DNA from: Gnetum montanum
Lineage: Eukaryota > Streptophyta > Gnetopsida > Gnetales > Gnetaceae
Assembly: GCA_015680685.1 (NCBI GenBank)
Contig: MNCI01020673.1
Coordinates: forward strand, 185,783 to 249,782
Direction: 5' to 3'
Length of the DNA: 64,000 bases
The notes beneath the pieces were generated by a model, which searched no databases, was not told where the DNA came from, and saw only the letters and a program-made list of their open reading frames with translations. Position 1 is the stretch's first letter; each line of letters opens with the position of its first letter. Positions 22,761 through 35,231 of this stretch are shown here, piece after piece. Both the position numbers and the translations under genes were made by a program.

Positions 22761-24840
22761 ATACAAAGGGCATACCAGTTTGAGGGCTATATTTGGGTAA
22801 TAAGCAACTTTAAACTAGAAAACTTTGGTCAAGAAAGTTTCAAAAGTTAGCGAGTTGTTAACAATTTCAAGGTGGTCAAGTGAAAAGGAACAGTGATATT
22901 TATGAGCGTTATTGTACTCTCAGCTATGGATATCAATCAAAGCACTAATCTTTGGAGTTCTAGAATGTAACTAGGAGAAAATTTGTTGATACAAATTGGA
23001 GTGCCATCTGGAGTAAGAGATTGATCAGCACCATTGTTCTGTTTTGTGCCAATGCATATTATGCTACCTTTAGTCATCAACTATACATCAGGCTTGCTTT
23101 GTTTCAGGAGGCCAAGGTATTTACTTAATCTTTTTCTTACAATGTTATTATGGATTTACAATCATTGTTCCAACTTATTTTAAAGCATTTCAGGGATAGA
23201 TTATGAAAAATGATGCATAACAAGCTTTGTATAGGTCTTAATATCGTAGTAACACCTTCTCAACAGCAAAAAATGTATTAATATCCCTGATTAACTGACT
23301 TGAAGCTACAATTGTTAGATTTGCAAGCTAGGACCATGCTATTGGTTATTAAATGCAAAAGTAAAATTTCACTTTGCAATGTGCCTGCTGAGATGTCTTG
23401 TAACTCTTAATCATTATCAAAAAATGTGGTACTTGTCACAGGTGGTTTTGGTCCTTTCTTGTTTTCATTTTCCAGTGTTGAATCTAACAATATTCTTTTT
23501 AGCTATTCTTTAAACAGCAAATTATCCTACCTCAGTTGTGTCTTCAAACATGTTCACTAACAATTACCTTGAGAGCATTTGGGGGGCATTAGAAACTAGA
23601 TCCCCAAGCATATAGTCAAGTTAATTGCTCCCACTGCACAGGTTACTTGGATCTGAACCTTAAACCTGTATGCCACACGAGATGGTGCACATACCTTGAG
23701 TGTGTTAGATCCCTACAATCTGTAGATTTTCCACCTCAGTTCTAACTCCATATTAAAGAACCACATACTATGCACATCATATCCAGTTTTGCCATCTTTT
23801 GTAGACATGATCCGTAAAGGTAGACATAAAAATCCATTACTAGAACCAAAGCATGATACGATCCGTAAAGGTAGACATAAAAATCCATTACTAGCTATAA
23901 TAATTGAAAACCTCCTATACAAATGTGCAATTGCTATAATAAACTGTTTATTTGGAACGTTATTCTAATGACTTTCCAAAAAATTTTGCTTCTAGTCTAC
24001 TCTGTTCAACATACTTTAGTATGTTTTATAATGCCATCGTTATTTTGTTCAGGATAATGATTGACCATTCTGTTGCAGTGCTTTAAGAACTGTTAACTGC
24101 TTATCAAAGGTGTTGTCTAGATCATAAATCATCAAAAACCGTGAATTGCAGCTTTACTTTTGTCACTGATCTAGCCTATTTAGTGTTTGTAAATTGTAAA
24201 TTGTGCTTGTCTTCAGCAATAGAGAATTGTAAATTGATATTTTCGATATGAACTTCAAGTTAACTCAAAGTAAATCTTAAAATTGGCATATTGGTTGATT
24301 TTGGAGTATTAATGATCAAGGAGGAGAACCTTGATGGTGCATTGCCTGGCACATATGTTTACAATATTATGTGAATTTGAACTCTTTAACAAACTTTGTA
24401 AACAACAGAAGACCTTTCCCCTAAAATTTGACCAGATTTGGCATTTGGACTTGATTGCACCGTATCATCACCAAACATTGTGTTTATGGCATCATAAGCT
24501 TTACCATTTATATTATATGTTATATTTTTACAAATATGTAGCTTTGAACATTGAGAAAACGAAACCCTGGGAGCAGTTTTCTTGAAACATATCTAAGATT
24601 TTTACCACAACTAATATTGCAGCGTATGATCCTTTGTGCAACATACCACACTTTGCAATCTCCTGAAAGTTCATAATTTGAACTAAATTTTTAATCACTA
24701 TGTTTTCATGTTTATACACTATCTTCACATGCTCCATTTAAATTTCAAATCTATGCCTATTACATTTTTACTCATACTTGGATTGGCTCTTCCTTTCTAC
24801 TTCTAATTCTCACATCAGTTTGATAATTTCAGATTGGAAC
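22761..24840 (+). other. Downstream region of the PPR gene, no clear gene
   Basis: The sequence is AT-rich. The first 90 bases continue the PPR frame after the stop. The rest shows no ORF with recognisable product; it may contain 3' untranslated exons. It includes the 35-bp direct repeat at 23809-23894. Confidence 0.4.
23809..23894. repeat. Identical 35-bp direct repeat, two copies
   Basis: The 35 bases starting GATCCGTAAAGGTAGACATA occur at 23809-23843 and 23860-23894 with no difference, separated by 16 bases. Confidence 0.9.
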
Positions 24841-24854
24841 ACTTGTACGCATTT

Positions 24855-24912
24855 CAGGGTAGAGGATTTTGATACTAATGGCAGTGTGAAGAAAAGGAAG
24901 TTGGAGTCATGA
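24855..24912 (+). other. Exon-like open segment
   Basis: A TTTCAG acceptor-like site precedes a short open frame reading VEDFDTNGSVKKRKLES then TGA. The basic KKRK and balanced composition look coding, but no partner exon was found. It may be a 3' exon of a PPR transcript isoform or chance. Confidence 0.25.
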
Positions 24913-25025
24913 GATTTAGTGCTTCATTCAGCAAATGTGAATGTTCAAGGTTAGAAAATTTTCAGAGTTCAGTTTTTTAAAATCATTATAATCAATTTTA
25001 AAACATCTTCTTTCTATCTGTTACC

Positions 25026-25050
25026 AAAAGAAAAAGAAAAAGAAAAAGCA
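25026..25050. repeat. AAAAAG microsatellite
   Basis: About four units of AAAAAG are seen in a row. Confidence 0.8.
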
Positions 25051-25662
25051 ATAATCTAAAGATCATATTTAAAATGGTGGTTGTATTTTCTCCATAATTG
25101 CTTTTTCAATGATGCTATTGATGATGCATTGAAGAATTTTAACATTAATTGTGATTTAGTTTTCTACAGTTTAAAAGATAGGATGTGGCCTCTTTGAAGG
25201 GACGGAAGTTATCATGGAATGCTTGGTATGAATTTAATTAGGAGATTTTTAATGTTTGGATTTGAAAGTGTTTATACAGTTGATGTTGCTAAAAATGTTA
25301 CTGGATATTGGTTGAAATTACCAATCTTATTTTACATAGTTTAAAATGTTTATCTGATTTTACACCTTTTATCATACCGATCTTAATCTTGGATTTAAAC
25401 TAAAAGCTTTTTTTGTCTATGGTATGGAAGAATAACCTTGCTGGGGAAGTATCATAAACAGTCTTTCACTGGTTGTGCTCTGCTCATGGGAGAGCTATGT
25501 TCATGTTGAACCGAACCTATAAAATTGCAGGAACACGGACAGGGCCTTGGAGGTGCACAACATCTATCAAAACATTAAATGCATATTCTTATTGTGCAAT
25601 AGATCCAGAGTGTCTACGGACATCATAAATTTCAGTTTTAGTATTAAAGTGTGCATGCCAAG

Positions 25663-25777
25663 CAATAGGAGGCTGCCATGGTTGTGGCAAAATAACATGA
25701 ATGAGAAGCAATTGTGCATGAACAAACAATAGGAGGCTGACATGGTTATGGCAAAATAATATGAATGAGAAGTAATT
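25663..25777. repeat. 51-bp direct repeat, two copies 64 bp apart
   Basis: Copies at 25663-25713 and 25727-25777 begin CAATAGGAGGCTG and end GAGAAG-AATT. They differ at a handful of positions. Confidence 0.85.
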
Positions 25778-26350
25778 TCATCCCCTAGGTATGTTCAACA
25801 TCCAAATCCAAGTTCTTCCGAAGCTGCCAAAAGTTTTTTGATGTATAAGGAATGATACTACATTATGAAGGGAAGTCTTCATTAATCGTGATGTTTGTAA
25901 ACAAAAACATCCTTTAGCACTAATGATGAGAAATAAAGATGTTTTCATGGTCATGGAACATAAAAAGAATCATCATTTCACAAAATGGAAGTTTATGTGG
26001 CCTTAGTTTATGCATTCAGATTTTGTTTTCAAAGAGTTGGGCTTTTGTCTAAATGCTTTAACTGTTATTTAAAAGCGATACCTCGTCAGGCAAGATGCGC
26101 ATCTTTGTAAAGGATAAGCTTCGTTTTACATCAAACAACTTAACCCCGGTAAATGAAGTTTGTCCTAACTCTACTAGAAGATAGGTTTTGCTGGCATCAA
26201 CTAATGGTTTTCACGTAAAGAAATAACTGCACGGTTGTTCCCAAAAAATCTTGTACATTATAAAACATTAATAGGGTGAAGTCTATTTTTGGTAAATTGT
26301 ATGCACTATTGAAGTTTCTAAGGATTGAACACACACATTGTTGTAGGCTG

Positions 26351-26430
26351 CCATTATGATTAGCCTTGTTAAGGAAATGTGGCAGACTTAATCATTAGCC
26401 ATTATGATTAGCCTTGTTAGGGAAATGTGG
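26351..26430. repeat. 32-bp direct repeat, two copies
   Basis: CCATTATGATTAGCCTTGTT followed by A/GGGAAATGTGG is present at 26351-26382 and 26399-26430, with one difference. Confidence 0.85.
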
Positions 26431-26859
26431 TAGCCTTGTTCATTTTGATGGAAACAGTTGGGGGGATTTTGGAATTGAAAGAATGATTATAAATACACCT
26501 TAAGACATACACCTAACATGATGCTTTACAAAAAGAATTATTTATGCATTAAGTGTGACTTGATGCCTAACAAGATGGACAACCTTTTGTAGAGGACATG
26601 GTTATGTTTGTTTTCTTTAGGGTGTAAAGAAATCTATGATATGGTTGGTGGCCCATGTATGTAATGATGAATATATGATTGGCATGAATAAAGCCACGAT
26701 GGAGATGCATGATGTTTGTTGAAGCATCTATGTATGGACATGTAGAAATGCAATCCGTAGTAATTTGTAACTCAAACTGCAAGATTCAACCTACTTGTAA
26801 TTCATCACAACACATGGGAAAATTGTTGTTTTGGATGACCTTGCGAAATGCATCCACTC

Positions 26860-29055
26860 GCAATATTTGGAAAATGCTGATCGGAAGAGCCTTCCATGAT
26901 CGAAAGCTTCGATTTCCACTAAAGCGTAGATCACCAGAAGTTGAATCATTTTTGGACATGGCTGCGGCCACACTACTATGCTTAGTCAGTCATAGTCCAC
27001 TGGAAAATACCACTGGAAGCCTTCCCATCATCTAGAAGCAATGATGCCAAGAAAAACAAGAGCTACCAGTTGCCAAAAGGCTTTCGGTATCTACTGCGAG
27101 TAGATTGCTAGACGCACTGCCTCACAAAATACTGTAAAACATTTTCTAGAAGAGCTAAAAATGACCAGAAGCTTTGATTTCCAATAAAGTATAGATTGTC
27201 GGAAGCAAAACCCTTTCCAAAAGTGGTTGTGGCAGACTGCTATTAGCAGCTAATCATAGTTCATTGAAAAATGCTGCCTGAAGCCTTCCCATCACTTGGA
27301 AGCAACGATGCCAAGGGAAATGGGAGCTTATGGTTGCTAGATGGGTTTTGAAAGTGACTGCGAGTCGAGTGCTAAACATAACCTCTCGCAAGATAGTGTA
27401 AAACACTCTATGGAAAAGCCTAAAATGATCAAAAGCTTTGATTTCTACTAAAGTGTAGATCATTGGAAGCAAAACCTTTTTTGGTGTTGGTTGCGGATGG
27501 TTTGCTACTGGTAATTCGTCATAGTCCCTTGTAAAAGATTTTTGAAAGCCTTTTCATCAACTAGTGGCAACCATTCCAAGGAAAATGTGTGCTTCCGGTT
27601 GCAGGAGGCCTTCCAGAAGGGACTGCAAGCACACTGTTGAAAGTGCCCCCTTATAGTGTATGTATAAATCTCATCGGAAATGTGTCTATAGATAGGAAGT
27701 AGTGGTTTACAAGTAACTGGTGATTAGTGGAAGCAGGGTGATTTCTGTAGCTGAATGCGAGTACTGTGTTGGATGCACCCCCTCGCGATGTGTTGTAAAT
27801 CTGTGTTGAAAGTCTTCTCGTCATTCAGAAGCCTCCATGAAAGTGTGAATGTGCACTTTCAGTTGCTGGAGGCCTTCCTGAAGGGATTGCGAGTCGACTC
27901 CCTACCACACCACCTTGTACTGTGTGTAAAAATCTCACCAGAAGCATGTTCGTAGACAGGAAGCAGTGGTTTCCAAGTAACTAGTGATCAGTGAAAGTAG
28001 GGTGACTTTGAAGTTGATTGCGAGTAGATTGTTGCCTGCACCCCATCGTAGTGCATTGTAAATTTGTGTTGCAAGTCTTCCAGTCAATCGAAAGTCTCCA
28101 TGCAAGTGCAAATGGGTGCTTTTGGTTGCTAGAGGCCTTTCAGAAAGGAATGCAAGTAGATTGTTGCTCGCACCCCTTCATAGTGTGTGTAAAATTCACA
28201 CTGGAAGTGTCTTCATAAATAGGAAGCAGTGGTTTCCAAGTAATTGGTGATTAGCAGAAGTAGGATGACTTCTGGGGTTGAATGTGAGTCGACTACTGCC
28301 TACACCCCTGTCGCAATGCATTGTCAATTTGTGCTAAAAGTTTTCCTGTCATTCAAAAGTCTACATGCAAGTGCAAGTGCGTGCTTTCGGTTGCTGGAGG
28401 CCTTTTGGAAAGGAATGTGAGTAGACTATTAGCTACACCCCTTGGCAGTGTGTGTAAAATTTGCATTAAAAGCCCCTCCGTAGATAAGAAGTAGTGGTTT
28501 CCAACTAGTGATTAGCAGAAGCAGGGTGACTTCTAGGATCGAATGCGAGTTGATTGCTGCTCTTGTCATAGTGTGTTGTCAATCTATGCTAGAAGTTTTC
28601 CTGTCATTCGGAAGCCTCCATGTCATTCTGAAAAGGATTGTGATAGACTATTGGTTGCACCCCCTTGCAGTGTGTGTAAAATTCGCATCAGAAGCACCTC
28701 TACAGATAGGAAGCAATGGTTTCCAAGTAACTAGTGATTAATAGTAGGGTGACTTTTGGGGTCGAATGCTACTCGGACCCTTGTCGTAGTGCATTGTCAA
28801 TCTATATTGGAAGTTTTCCTGTCAATTGGAAGCCTCCATGCAAGTGCAAATGCATGCTTCCAGTTGCAAGAGGCCTTTCGGAAAGGAATGCGAGTAGATT
28901 GCTAGTTGCACCCTCTTGCAGTGTGTGTAAAAGTTACATTAGAAGTGCCTCCGTGGATAGGAATCAATGGTTTCCAAGTAATTGGTGATCATTAAAAGCA
29001 TGGTGACTTTTGGGGTCAAATGTGAGTAGATAGCCTAATGTACCCCCTTGCAGTG
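26860..29055. repeat. Satellite-like tandem array, about 262-bp units made of two half-units
   Basis: The landmark GGAAGCAGTGGTTTCCAAGTAA and its variants recur near 27694, 27957, 28219, 28483, 28706 and 28957. Spacings are about 264, 262, 264, 223 and 251. Further left, GATTTCCACTAAAG-type landmarks recur near 26905, 27172 and 27437 (about 266 apart). Each unit splits into two related halves of about 131 bases, both with GCGAGTAGATTG...CACCCC...GTGTGTAAAA or GTGCATTGT. Copies are clearly diverged. The small plus-strand ORFs inside repeat with the unit and are not taken as genes. The array is interrupted at 29055 by element E and resumes at 35947. Confidence 0.8.
29051..29055. other. Left target-site duplication of element E (CAGTG)
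   Basis: CAGTG directly precedes the LTR start TGATGAG; the same five bases follow the other LTR at 35947-35951. Confidence 0.9.
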
Positions 29056-29856
29056 TGATGAGTGGCGAGGTACCCCTACACTCAACCATACGAATACGAG
29101 CGTTACACGTGCGATCCGGTCGAACTTCGCAGACTAAGTGCTAACACGCCTCATGGAACATTTAAGGTTAATCATTCGTTGTCTTCCTAGACTTGTATTT
29201 GTCACCGTTGTATGGTTAAGTAAGTCTGAGATATATGATTTTTATATCTTTTCTATTTTATCTCCTATGCTAATGAGGTAAAGGGTGAAGAGATTAATTA
29301 ACTAACTTTAACTAACTAACTAAGCCTTAATTAACCTAGCATCAGTATCCGTTCCCACTTACCGTTCACACCCTGAACCAATGCAACCTTGGTTATCAAA
29401 CGCTATTCGTTGTTGGGATTACCAAACGTAACGCACGTGCTCGAAGCGGTCGTACTAAATGCACTTAATTAGGAGAGAAGGGTTGAGAGAGATTTAATTA
29501 ACTAATAAAGCATTTAAACAATGAACAATAAATAAAGTCCTATTTAGCCTAGTCCATGCACTGCAAGGTTTATCCAAGAAGTTCATCTTTATTTCTGTAC
29601 ACAAACTTGCGTTCAGGTACAATATTTGCTTGAATAAAGATCCGTTCACTTTGGAGCTCCTACTGCGGGCACATGGAAATTATTCTATCTCTGGAGAGGA
29701 AAAATTGCCAGAGTTTCGCTACGGTCTAGGCTTAGATGCCGAAACAAGGGAGAGTCGCCTCTTATTTATAGATTTGGCGGCGAACTGCGATATCACGTAC
29801 GCGATATCGCAGGGGAAGACGCGATATCGCAGCCCATGCGATATTGCGTCCCATCA
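29056..29856 (-). repeat. 3' LTR of element E (801 bp)
   Basis: In plus orientation it runs TGATGAGTGGCGAGG to GTCCCATCA. The TATA box (minus strand) is at 29761-29770. Upstream of it in element sense are several GATATC palindromes (29786-29835). The U3 is complete here, unlike in the other LTR of this element. Confidence 0.9.
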
Positions 29857-29880
29857 TACCCCATGACTGAATAAAAACTC
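29857..29880 (-). promoter_or_regulatory. Polypurine tract of element E
   Basis: In plus orientation TACCCCATGACTGAATAAAA follows the LTR; on the minus strand this is a CAGTCATGGGGTA tract right before TGATGG. Confidence 0.7.
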
Positions 29881-31789
29881 ATCCTCGGGTTCCTTACAAA
29901 ATATTGGGAAGGTATGGGATTATTGACTTGAATGGAACTAATGCTGAATGGGATGACATGTGAACGAATCATCATTACAAGACAAGACAAAACTGGTGTT
30001 CACGACAACAAGAGTGAACACTTTATACATTTGACATTAGGCCTTATTTCGCAGCTAAGAAAGAGAGAGAGAGAGATAAGTTTTGCTGCTGCCAACACCA
30101 AGATTGCGCCTTTCATTTTCCATTCGTAAGCATGCCATCCATCTCGTTCTTTGCATAGTTGCTTTAGCATCGATCCATTCCAAGTGTTTTCTCTAGATCC
30201 AATCCGTTGTTGTATGATTGCCATCTACACACATAACATAGTCTTTATATTAGCAAGGGTAAATGAATCATAATGCAATTGATACCTTGCTTCGGTGAAA
30301 GGTCCATTGGCTGAGTTATGGTATGGTTGATACGGATCTAGAGATATCATAGTGGCTACCGAAGGTGTAGGGTTTAGGAGAAAATCGAAAAAATTTAGGT
30401 CCGAACCCCTATAACTAAGAGCAAACCTTCGGTAGTGATAGAATGGAGAAAGAATAAAGAACAAGAAAGATGGAGAAAAAGAGACAGTTATAACGTCGGT
30501 GAAATGGATGTTAAGATGGAAATGAACAAAATAGAGTGGACTGCAAAAATGTTAAGGAAAAGAATTTAATTGGTGCACCAAATAGAAATGTTAGTGGGTC
30601 CTCCTCAAAGCAGGCTCATGCCCTTAATGCCTTGACAAACCCACATTCAAAGAGTCTGTAGGCTCTAGGAATGTCATTTGAAACAAGAGTTAAAGTCTTA
30701 ACTGCAAGAATTTACCAAAAAGAAAACAATGTGTCAACCAAAATATACACTAATGATACAACCGACAATGAGAGAAGGATGGAGAGAAGAGAATGGAATG
30801 GAATCCCAAGAACAAGATGGTGTACAGCCCCTTGTGTAGTTAATGATTAATGTGACTTAGTAGATCACATTCCAAGTTTGGTCTCAAACAAACCACATCC
30901 AGTGACTTCGCATTAATGCATTCGGCCAATCCATTCCCTTGAAGTAACAAGAATGCCTTCCCAAAGAGTCACCACCATTCCGACGAAATGAAGGAGGAGA
31001 GAATGGGAAGCGAGAAGAGCCTTAGTTAGAGGGAACATTTTTATTTTAGTTCCATAACCAGTGCTTGTAGCCCAAATGATTATTTCATCTAAGGGGTGTG
31101 CTTTGAATTCTCACTATTTTTTTTAATGTGTTTATGTGTGAGAATCACACCATGTAAAGACTTTGTTATTTTTATTTGCTCAACTTCCCAATAATTAAGT
31201 AACGTCGAAACGGTAAGAAAACTCAAGAAGAAAACATCCAAGCACCCAAGAGAATGGCCAACACAAATGCATCAAGTTCCCTTGAAGTCATCCTTTTCAA
31301 TCCGTGAGTCCTTCCTTAGTTTGAGAAATGCCCAGTCACCGGTTCGTTGAAAGTTCTTATTTAAAAAGGGACTGCCCATTTTCAAGTCGAGAGAGACTAT
31401 AGAAATTCATGGATGTATGAATGAAGTGAACTCATTACTTGCTATATCAAAAGACCCATACCTTAGTATCAGCATCATAACTTAAAGGTAAAAATCAAAC
31501 ATTAGCAACCAATAGAAAAATAGTTCACACCATCATTAAGAACACTTATTAGGTGACAAACTTACAAGATGGATAACACACACAAAGAAATAAAAAAGGT
31601 ATAAACGATGTTGTAAAACAAAAACAAGAAAAGTTAAAGAAATCTGTAAAACGAAAATGTGCAAAACAAAAGGGTGTAAGACAAAAACGTGTAAAACAAA
31701 AAATTAAAAGAACTGAGGGCCTCAAATGATTAGCATAGGCGGTCATCTCCCCCATGATTGAATGAAAAGGGAGAGATCTGAAATAATGA
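29881..31789 (-). mobile_element. Spacer of element E between protease and 3' LTR
   Basis: This non-coding region is collinear with 1800-3728 of element A. It holds the conserved block at 30592-30621, the GTGTGCTTTGAATTCTCAC...GAATCACACCATG block at 31087-31156, a GA microsatellite near 30062-30082 and an A-rich tract at 31580-31700. The small ORFs are shadows. Confidence 0.7.
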
Positions 31790-32530
31790 ACGCCTATTTG
31801 AATTTCTTAGAAGTGTCTCACTTTTCCTGATTGATGTTTTCAGGTTAAGGGGTGGAAGCTGACGACACTCATACTCCAATGTATCTATGCCTTCGTTGTG
31901 GGTGCAAGTTGTTCCCCCAGTTTGTTCCATGCATGTTGGTGGGCTGCTCTCTTGATCAATTGTCAACCATTGGGTGTTCTCTTGTTGTGTGGTTGCTATA
32001 TACAGACATCTTTGTATTTGAGTTTCTTGGGCACACCAGTTGCATGCAGGAGATGCTGAGCATTCCTACATGTCATCACCCTTTGAGTCACTGTATGTGA
32101 TGTATGGAACTTTCTTCTTCTCGATCTTTCCATAAATGTTTACATTAGATATTTCCAAGGAAAGATCGCGGATTCCTAGGCATGTGTCTATTGTACTTAG
32201 CCATGCCCTTTCCATTATAATTGGGAAGTCACCTTTGTTGCTGTTGACTTCCATCACTAGGAAATCAGCTGGGTATGACCAACCACACACAATGGTAACG
32301 ATGTCCTCCACCAATCCCAAGGAAATGGTGATGGACTGGTCAGCCAGCTCTAGTTGAATATTGCTCTTCTTGAGTGGAGGCAGGTTCCAGGCTTTATACT
32401 TTTCTTGTGAGATTAAGTTGACTCCGGAACTTGAGTCAAGAAAAGCCTTATGAGGTTCGTTCTCGGTGACTTGGAGGTAGATTAAGGGACTTCCAAGGTC
32501 AGAGAGTTTCCTAGGAAGATGACCTACCTT
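31790..32530 (-). pseudogene. Protease of element E, catalytic triad altered
   Basis: The minus-strand frame 32066-32320 carries LVEDIVTIVCGWSYPADFLV and FPIIMERAWLSTIDTCLG. Just upstream the catalytic loop reads FLDSSSGVNLIS, so Asp-Ser-Gly is Asp-Ser-Ser. The tail at 31730-31966 (IDTLEYECRQLPPLNLKTSI) is the linker that in full elements leads to RT; here it runs into spacer. The loss of Gly and a stop near 32536 suggest it is inactive. Confidence 0.75.
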
Positions 32531-35087
32531 GATCTAGTCGGTAACAGTGTGTGTTAACATAACCGTGTGCATTAAGCTCTGTTGTTGGTTTGAAGGGAGC
32601 TCCGAAGCCTTAATTGTTGGAGGAGCGTACACAGACTCAACCGTTTGTGGTTGTGAGAGCTTGTTTGGGCTTTTGGTTTTGAAGAAAGGTCTTCTCTTCT
32701 TGCAGTTGTCAAAACCAGCAGCGGGTTGAAGGTTTACAGCTCTCATAGCATTACGTTGCTGCGGTTGAGTGGGGAGTTCCCCTTGCATTGTTGGAGCAGG
32801 AGGTAGTGGAATTACCGGCGTAAGAGTGGCAGATGGATTCGGAGGATGGTATGTATGTGGTGTGTCTCTCGGAGGAGGAGTTCGAAAATACTCTTGAACT
32901 TGGTAGTGACGTTGTCGGGTTGCATGACCCATAGAGTCACTTGGAGAAACTGGCTGCTGCACGTAGTAGCCATATGGGTTTGGTTACTGGTAACGGTATT
33001 GTTGCCTAGGTGGTGACATCCCCCATGACTATGGGTGTTGCCACTGTTGGTATTGCCCGATAGGTTGTGGCAGAGTTCCACTTGGATAATATGTTAACGG
33101 TTGGTGGAACTGCCTCGGGTTACCTTGGGGATAAGGTAACCTTCGGGGTGCTTACTATCTGTTAAGTCTTGGGTTGAGTACATACACCCCGAACTCTTGC
33201 AGATGTGAGATTATTGGGCAACATCCCTTAGGATGGTCATATTGGCAGATCTCACATCCACCATCATTGTCTGTGTCAGAATCCACAACCTCATCGACGA
33301 TAGTTATTTTTCCCTTACCCTTGTCACGTGCATGGCCTGAATCTCTTCGCTTTTTCTTATCATGGTCACTACTTCGTTCCTCCTTAGACTTCTCTATGAT
33401 TTTTAGGACAAGTTCAAGTCTACTATCTAAAGAGTCCTATATCTGATCTACCTTAGCCGCCACTTCTGTTGTTAGCTTCTGAAGCAGCAAGGTTTTTCTA
33501 TTCACCAACTCTTCGAGTGGTGACTCATCCTCTTCATCGCAGAATCTTACTCCCTTCTTTCGGAGAGAAGGATCGTGGTTATATTCTTCCGTGCTTTCTC
33601 TTTTCCGTAGCTCCCCTTTTTCTTTAGCTACTTGCTCCAACAATCGATGAATTTCATGGAACCTAAGTTCAGATAATCTCCCTTGAGCATATGTCCCAAG
33701 GATTCTCCTAGTTTCGTGTCTTAGCCCATCTATGAGGTGGCAGAGTTGATCCCGTTGTGCGTAATCATGGCCTGGGCAATGATGTAGCAATGCATAATAT
33801 CGGCCCATGGCAGCATCCAAGGGTTCGTGAGTACCTTGTTTCCATCCTTGGATCTGTTTACGCGAGTTGGACACTTTGGAGTACATTTGGTATTTATCGT
33901 TGAATAATTCTAGCATTGTACTCCACCTCCTAATGGTTTCCGGCTCTAAGAACTGGTACCAACTCTCTGCTTCTTTTATGAGTGTCCTAAGAAACAATTT
34001 TAACTTCTGCCACTCGTTTTCGATATTTTGCAAGGCGTAGGCATCGTGCAATGCCTGTAATTGATTTTGCGGATTAGCATTGTATCCTCCTTCGAAGCGT
34101 GGGATATTGTTCATATCTAGTCTCTTGATCCGACTATCTTTTTGATGCCTTGTAGGTATTCTCACTGCCTCCGTAATATCTAACATACTTTAGGTGGCAA
34201 GTAGGGGTTCGTCATGATCATCTCTCTTATGACGTTTATGATGCCTATGTGGTTCTCTACTTTCCTTTTTTTCATGCCTTGACTCTCTAGAGTGCCCTCG
34301 TCCTCGGTCTCGACTCTCTCGTCGAGGTCTCTCATTTTGCTTAGCCTTATCCTCACCGTTGTGCTCTTTGTGACTGCATCCTGATGTGGAAGGAGAGGGT
34401 GAATGATGTGATGAAGGGGAAGAAGAAGGAGAACCATCTCCATGATGATGTTTCTTACCTTCTCTTCAGTGGCTTCGACCCCAATCGCGATGACGATTCG
34501 AATGCCCATCCTTGTCATGTGTTTTTGTTCTCTCACTGAACACTTGGTGTTCATGGGGATTAGAACCAAGATTGTGTATCGTGGAGCATAGGTTCTAGTA
34601 CCCCACCTCCTCACTATTGTTAGGAGGGGGAACATCATTTGATGGAGAACCTGTTATAATTGGTTCACCATTTCCAATTTCGCTTACGACATGCGGGACC
34701 CCTTTGGCCTTCAACAATGTATGGTGGCTCTCCTACTGCAAGTCCCTTAGACGTTGCACTGTTGTGGGATGTTAATCCCTTATGTCATAATCTTCCGCAA
34801 TGTATTCAGCGTATAATTCTGTCATGCCTATCTTTGCAAGAGCACGAAGAAGCATGTTAGGGACTACCCAATCTGGAGGTAACACTATGTTACCTTGCAA
34901 GTCTCTCCAACATAGTTGTTCATCCTGATGGAGGATAAAAGTAAAATTGGGTATCTACTCATCGGGATGAGTATATACCACTCGATGCTATTGAGAAATT
35001 GGCGGTTTTTGGTTATGTGTTTGGTACCGTCGACTGTCTAGTGTGATCCCTAGGCGGTGAAGTGCTTTTGTTAGAAGAAGAAGACAT
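32531..35087 (-). pseudogene. Gag of element E
   Basis: The start ATG at 35087 (MSSSSNKSTSPP) agrees with F and B. The best open part is 33437-34186 (249 codons): MNNIPRFEGGYNANPQNQL, WQKLKLFLRTLIKEAESWYQ and LFNDKYQMYSKVSNSRKQIQ, which is capsid-like retrotransposon gag. The acidic SPLEELVNRKTLLLQKLTTE block and the variant zinc knuckle CEICQYDHPKGCC (about 33195-33270) follow, then a Pro-rich linker (32534-32962). Before the capsid is a His/Ser/Arg-rich stretch (about 34200-34560). Several stops interrupt it, fewer than in B. Confidence 0.8.
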
Positions 35088-35212
35088 TGTGTCTTATTCG
35101 GTGTGCCGATTAATTGTTATATAATTTTTGTTTAATTAACCCTAAGGGTTCGTTTAAGCTCCCAATGATGTGGATAATTTCCTATGATCTACTTAGCGCA
35201 CAAACAACTTAG

Positions 35213-35231
35213 TTCCCAGCAACGGCACCAA
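35213..35231 (-). promoter_or_regulatory. tRNA-Asp primer binding site of element E
   Basis: In plus orientation TTCCCAGCAACGGCACCA lies directly before the LTR, three differences from the tRNA-Asp 3' end as recalled. Confidence 0.75.

Noticed and set aside
27755-28988. Series of small plus-strand ORFs (MRVDCC..., CVKF...)
   Set aside because: They recur with the satellite unit and show no known domain; they are periodic by-products of the array.
26860-29055. CRISPR-like repeat array
   Set aside because: Units are about 262 bases, diverged and without spacers; the window is eukaryotic.
34180-34638. 152-codon minus-strand ORF beginning MMFPLLTIV
   Set aside because: It is a wrong-frame reading of the His/Ser/Arg-rich N-terminal gag of element E; the gag frame there matches F.
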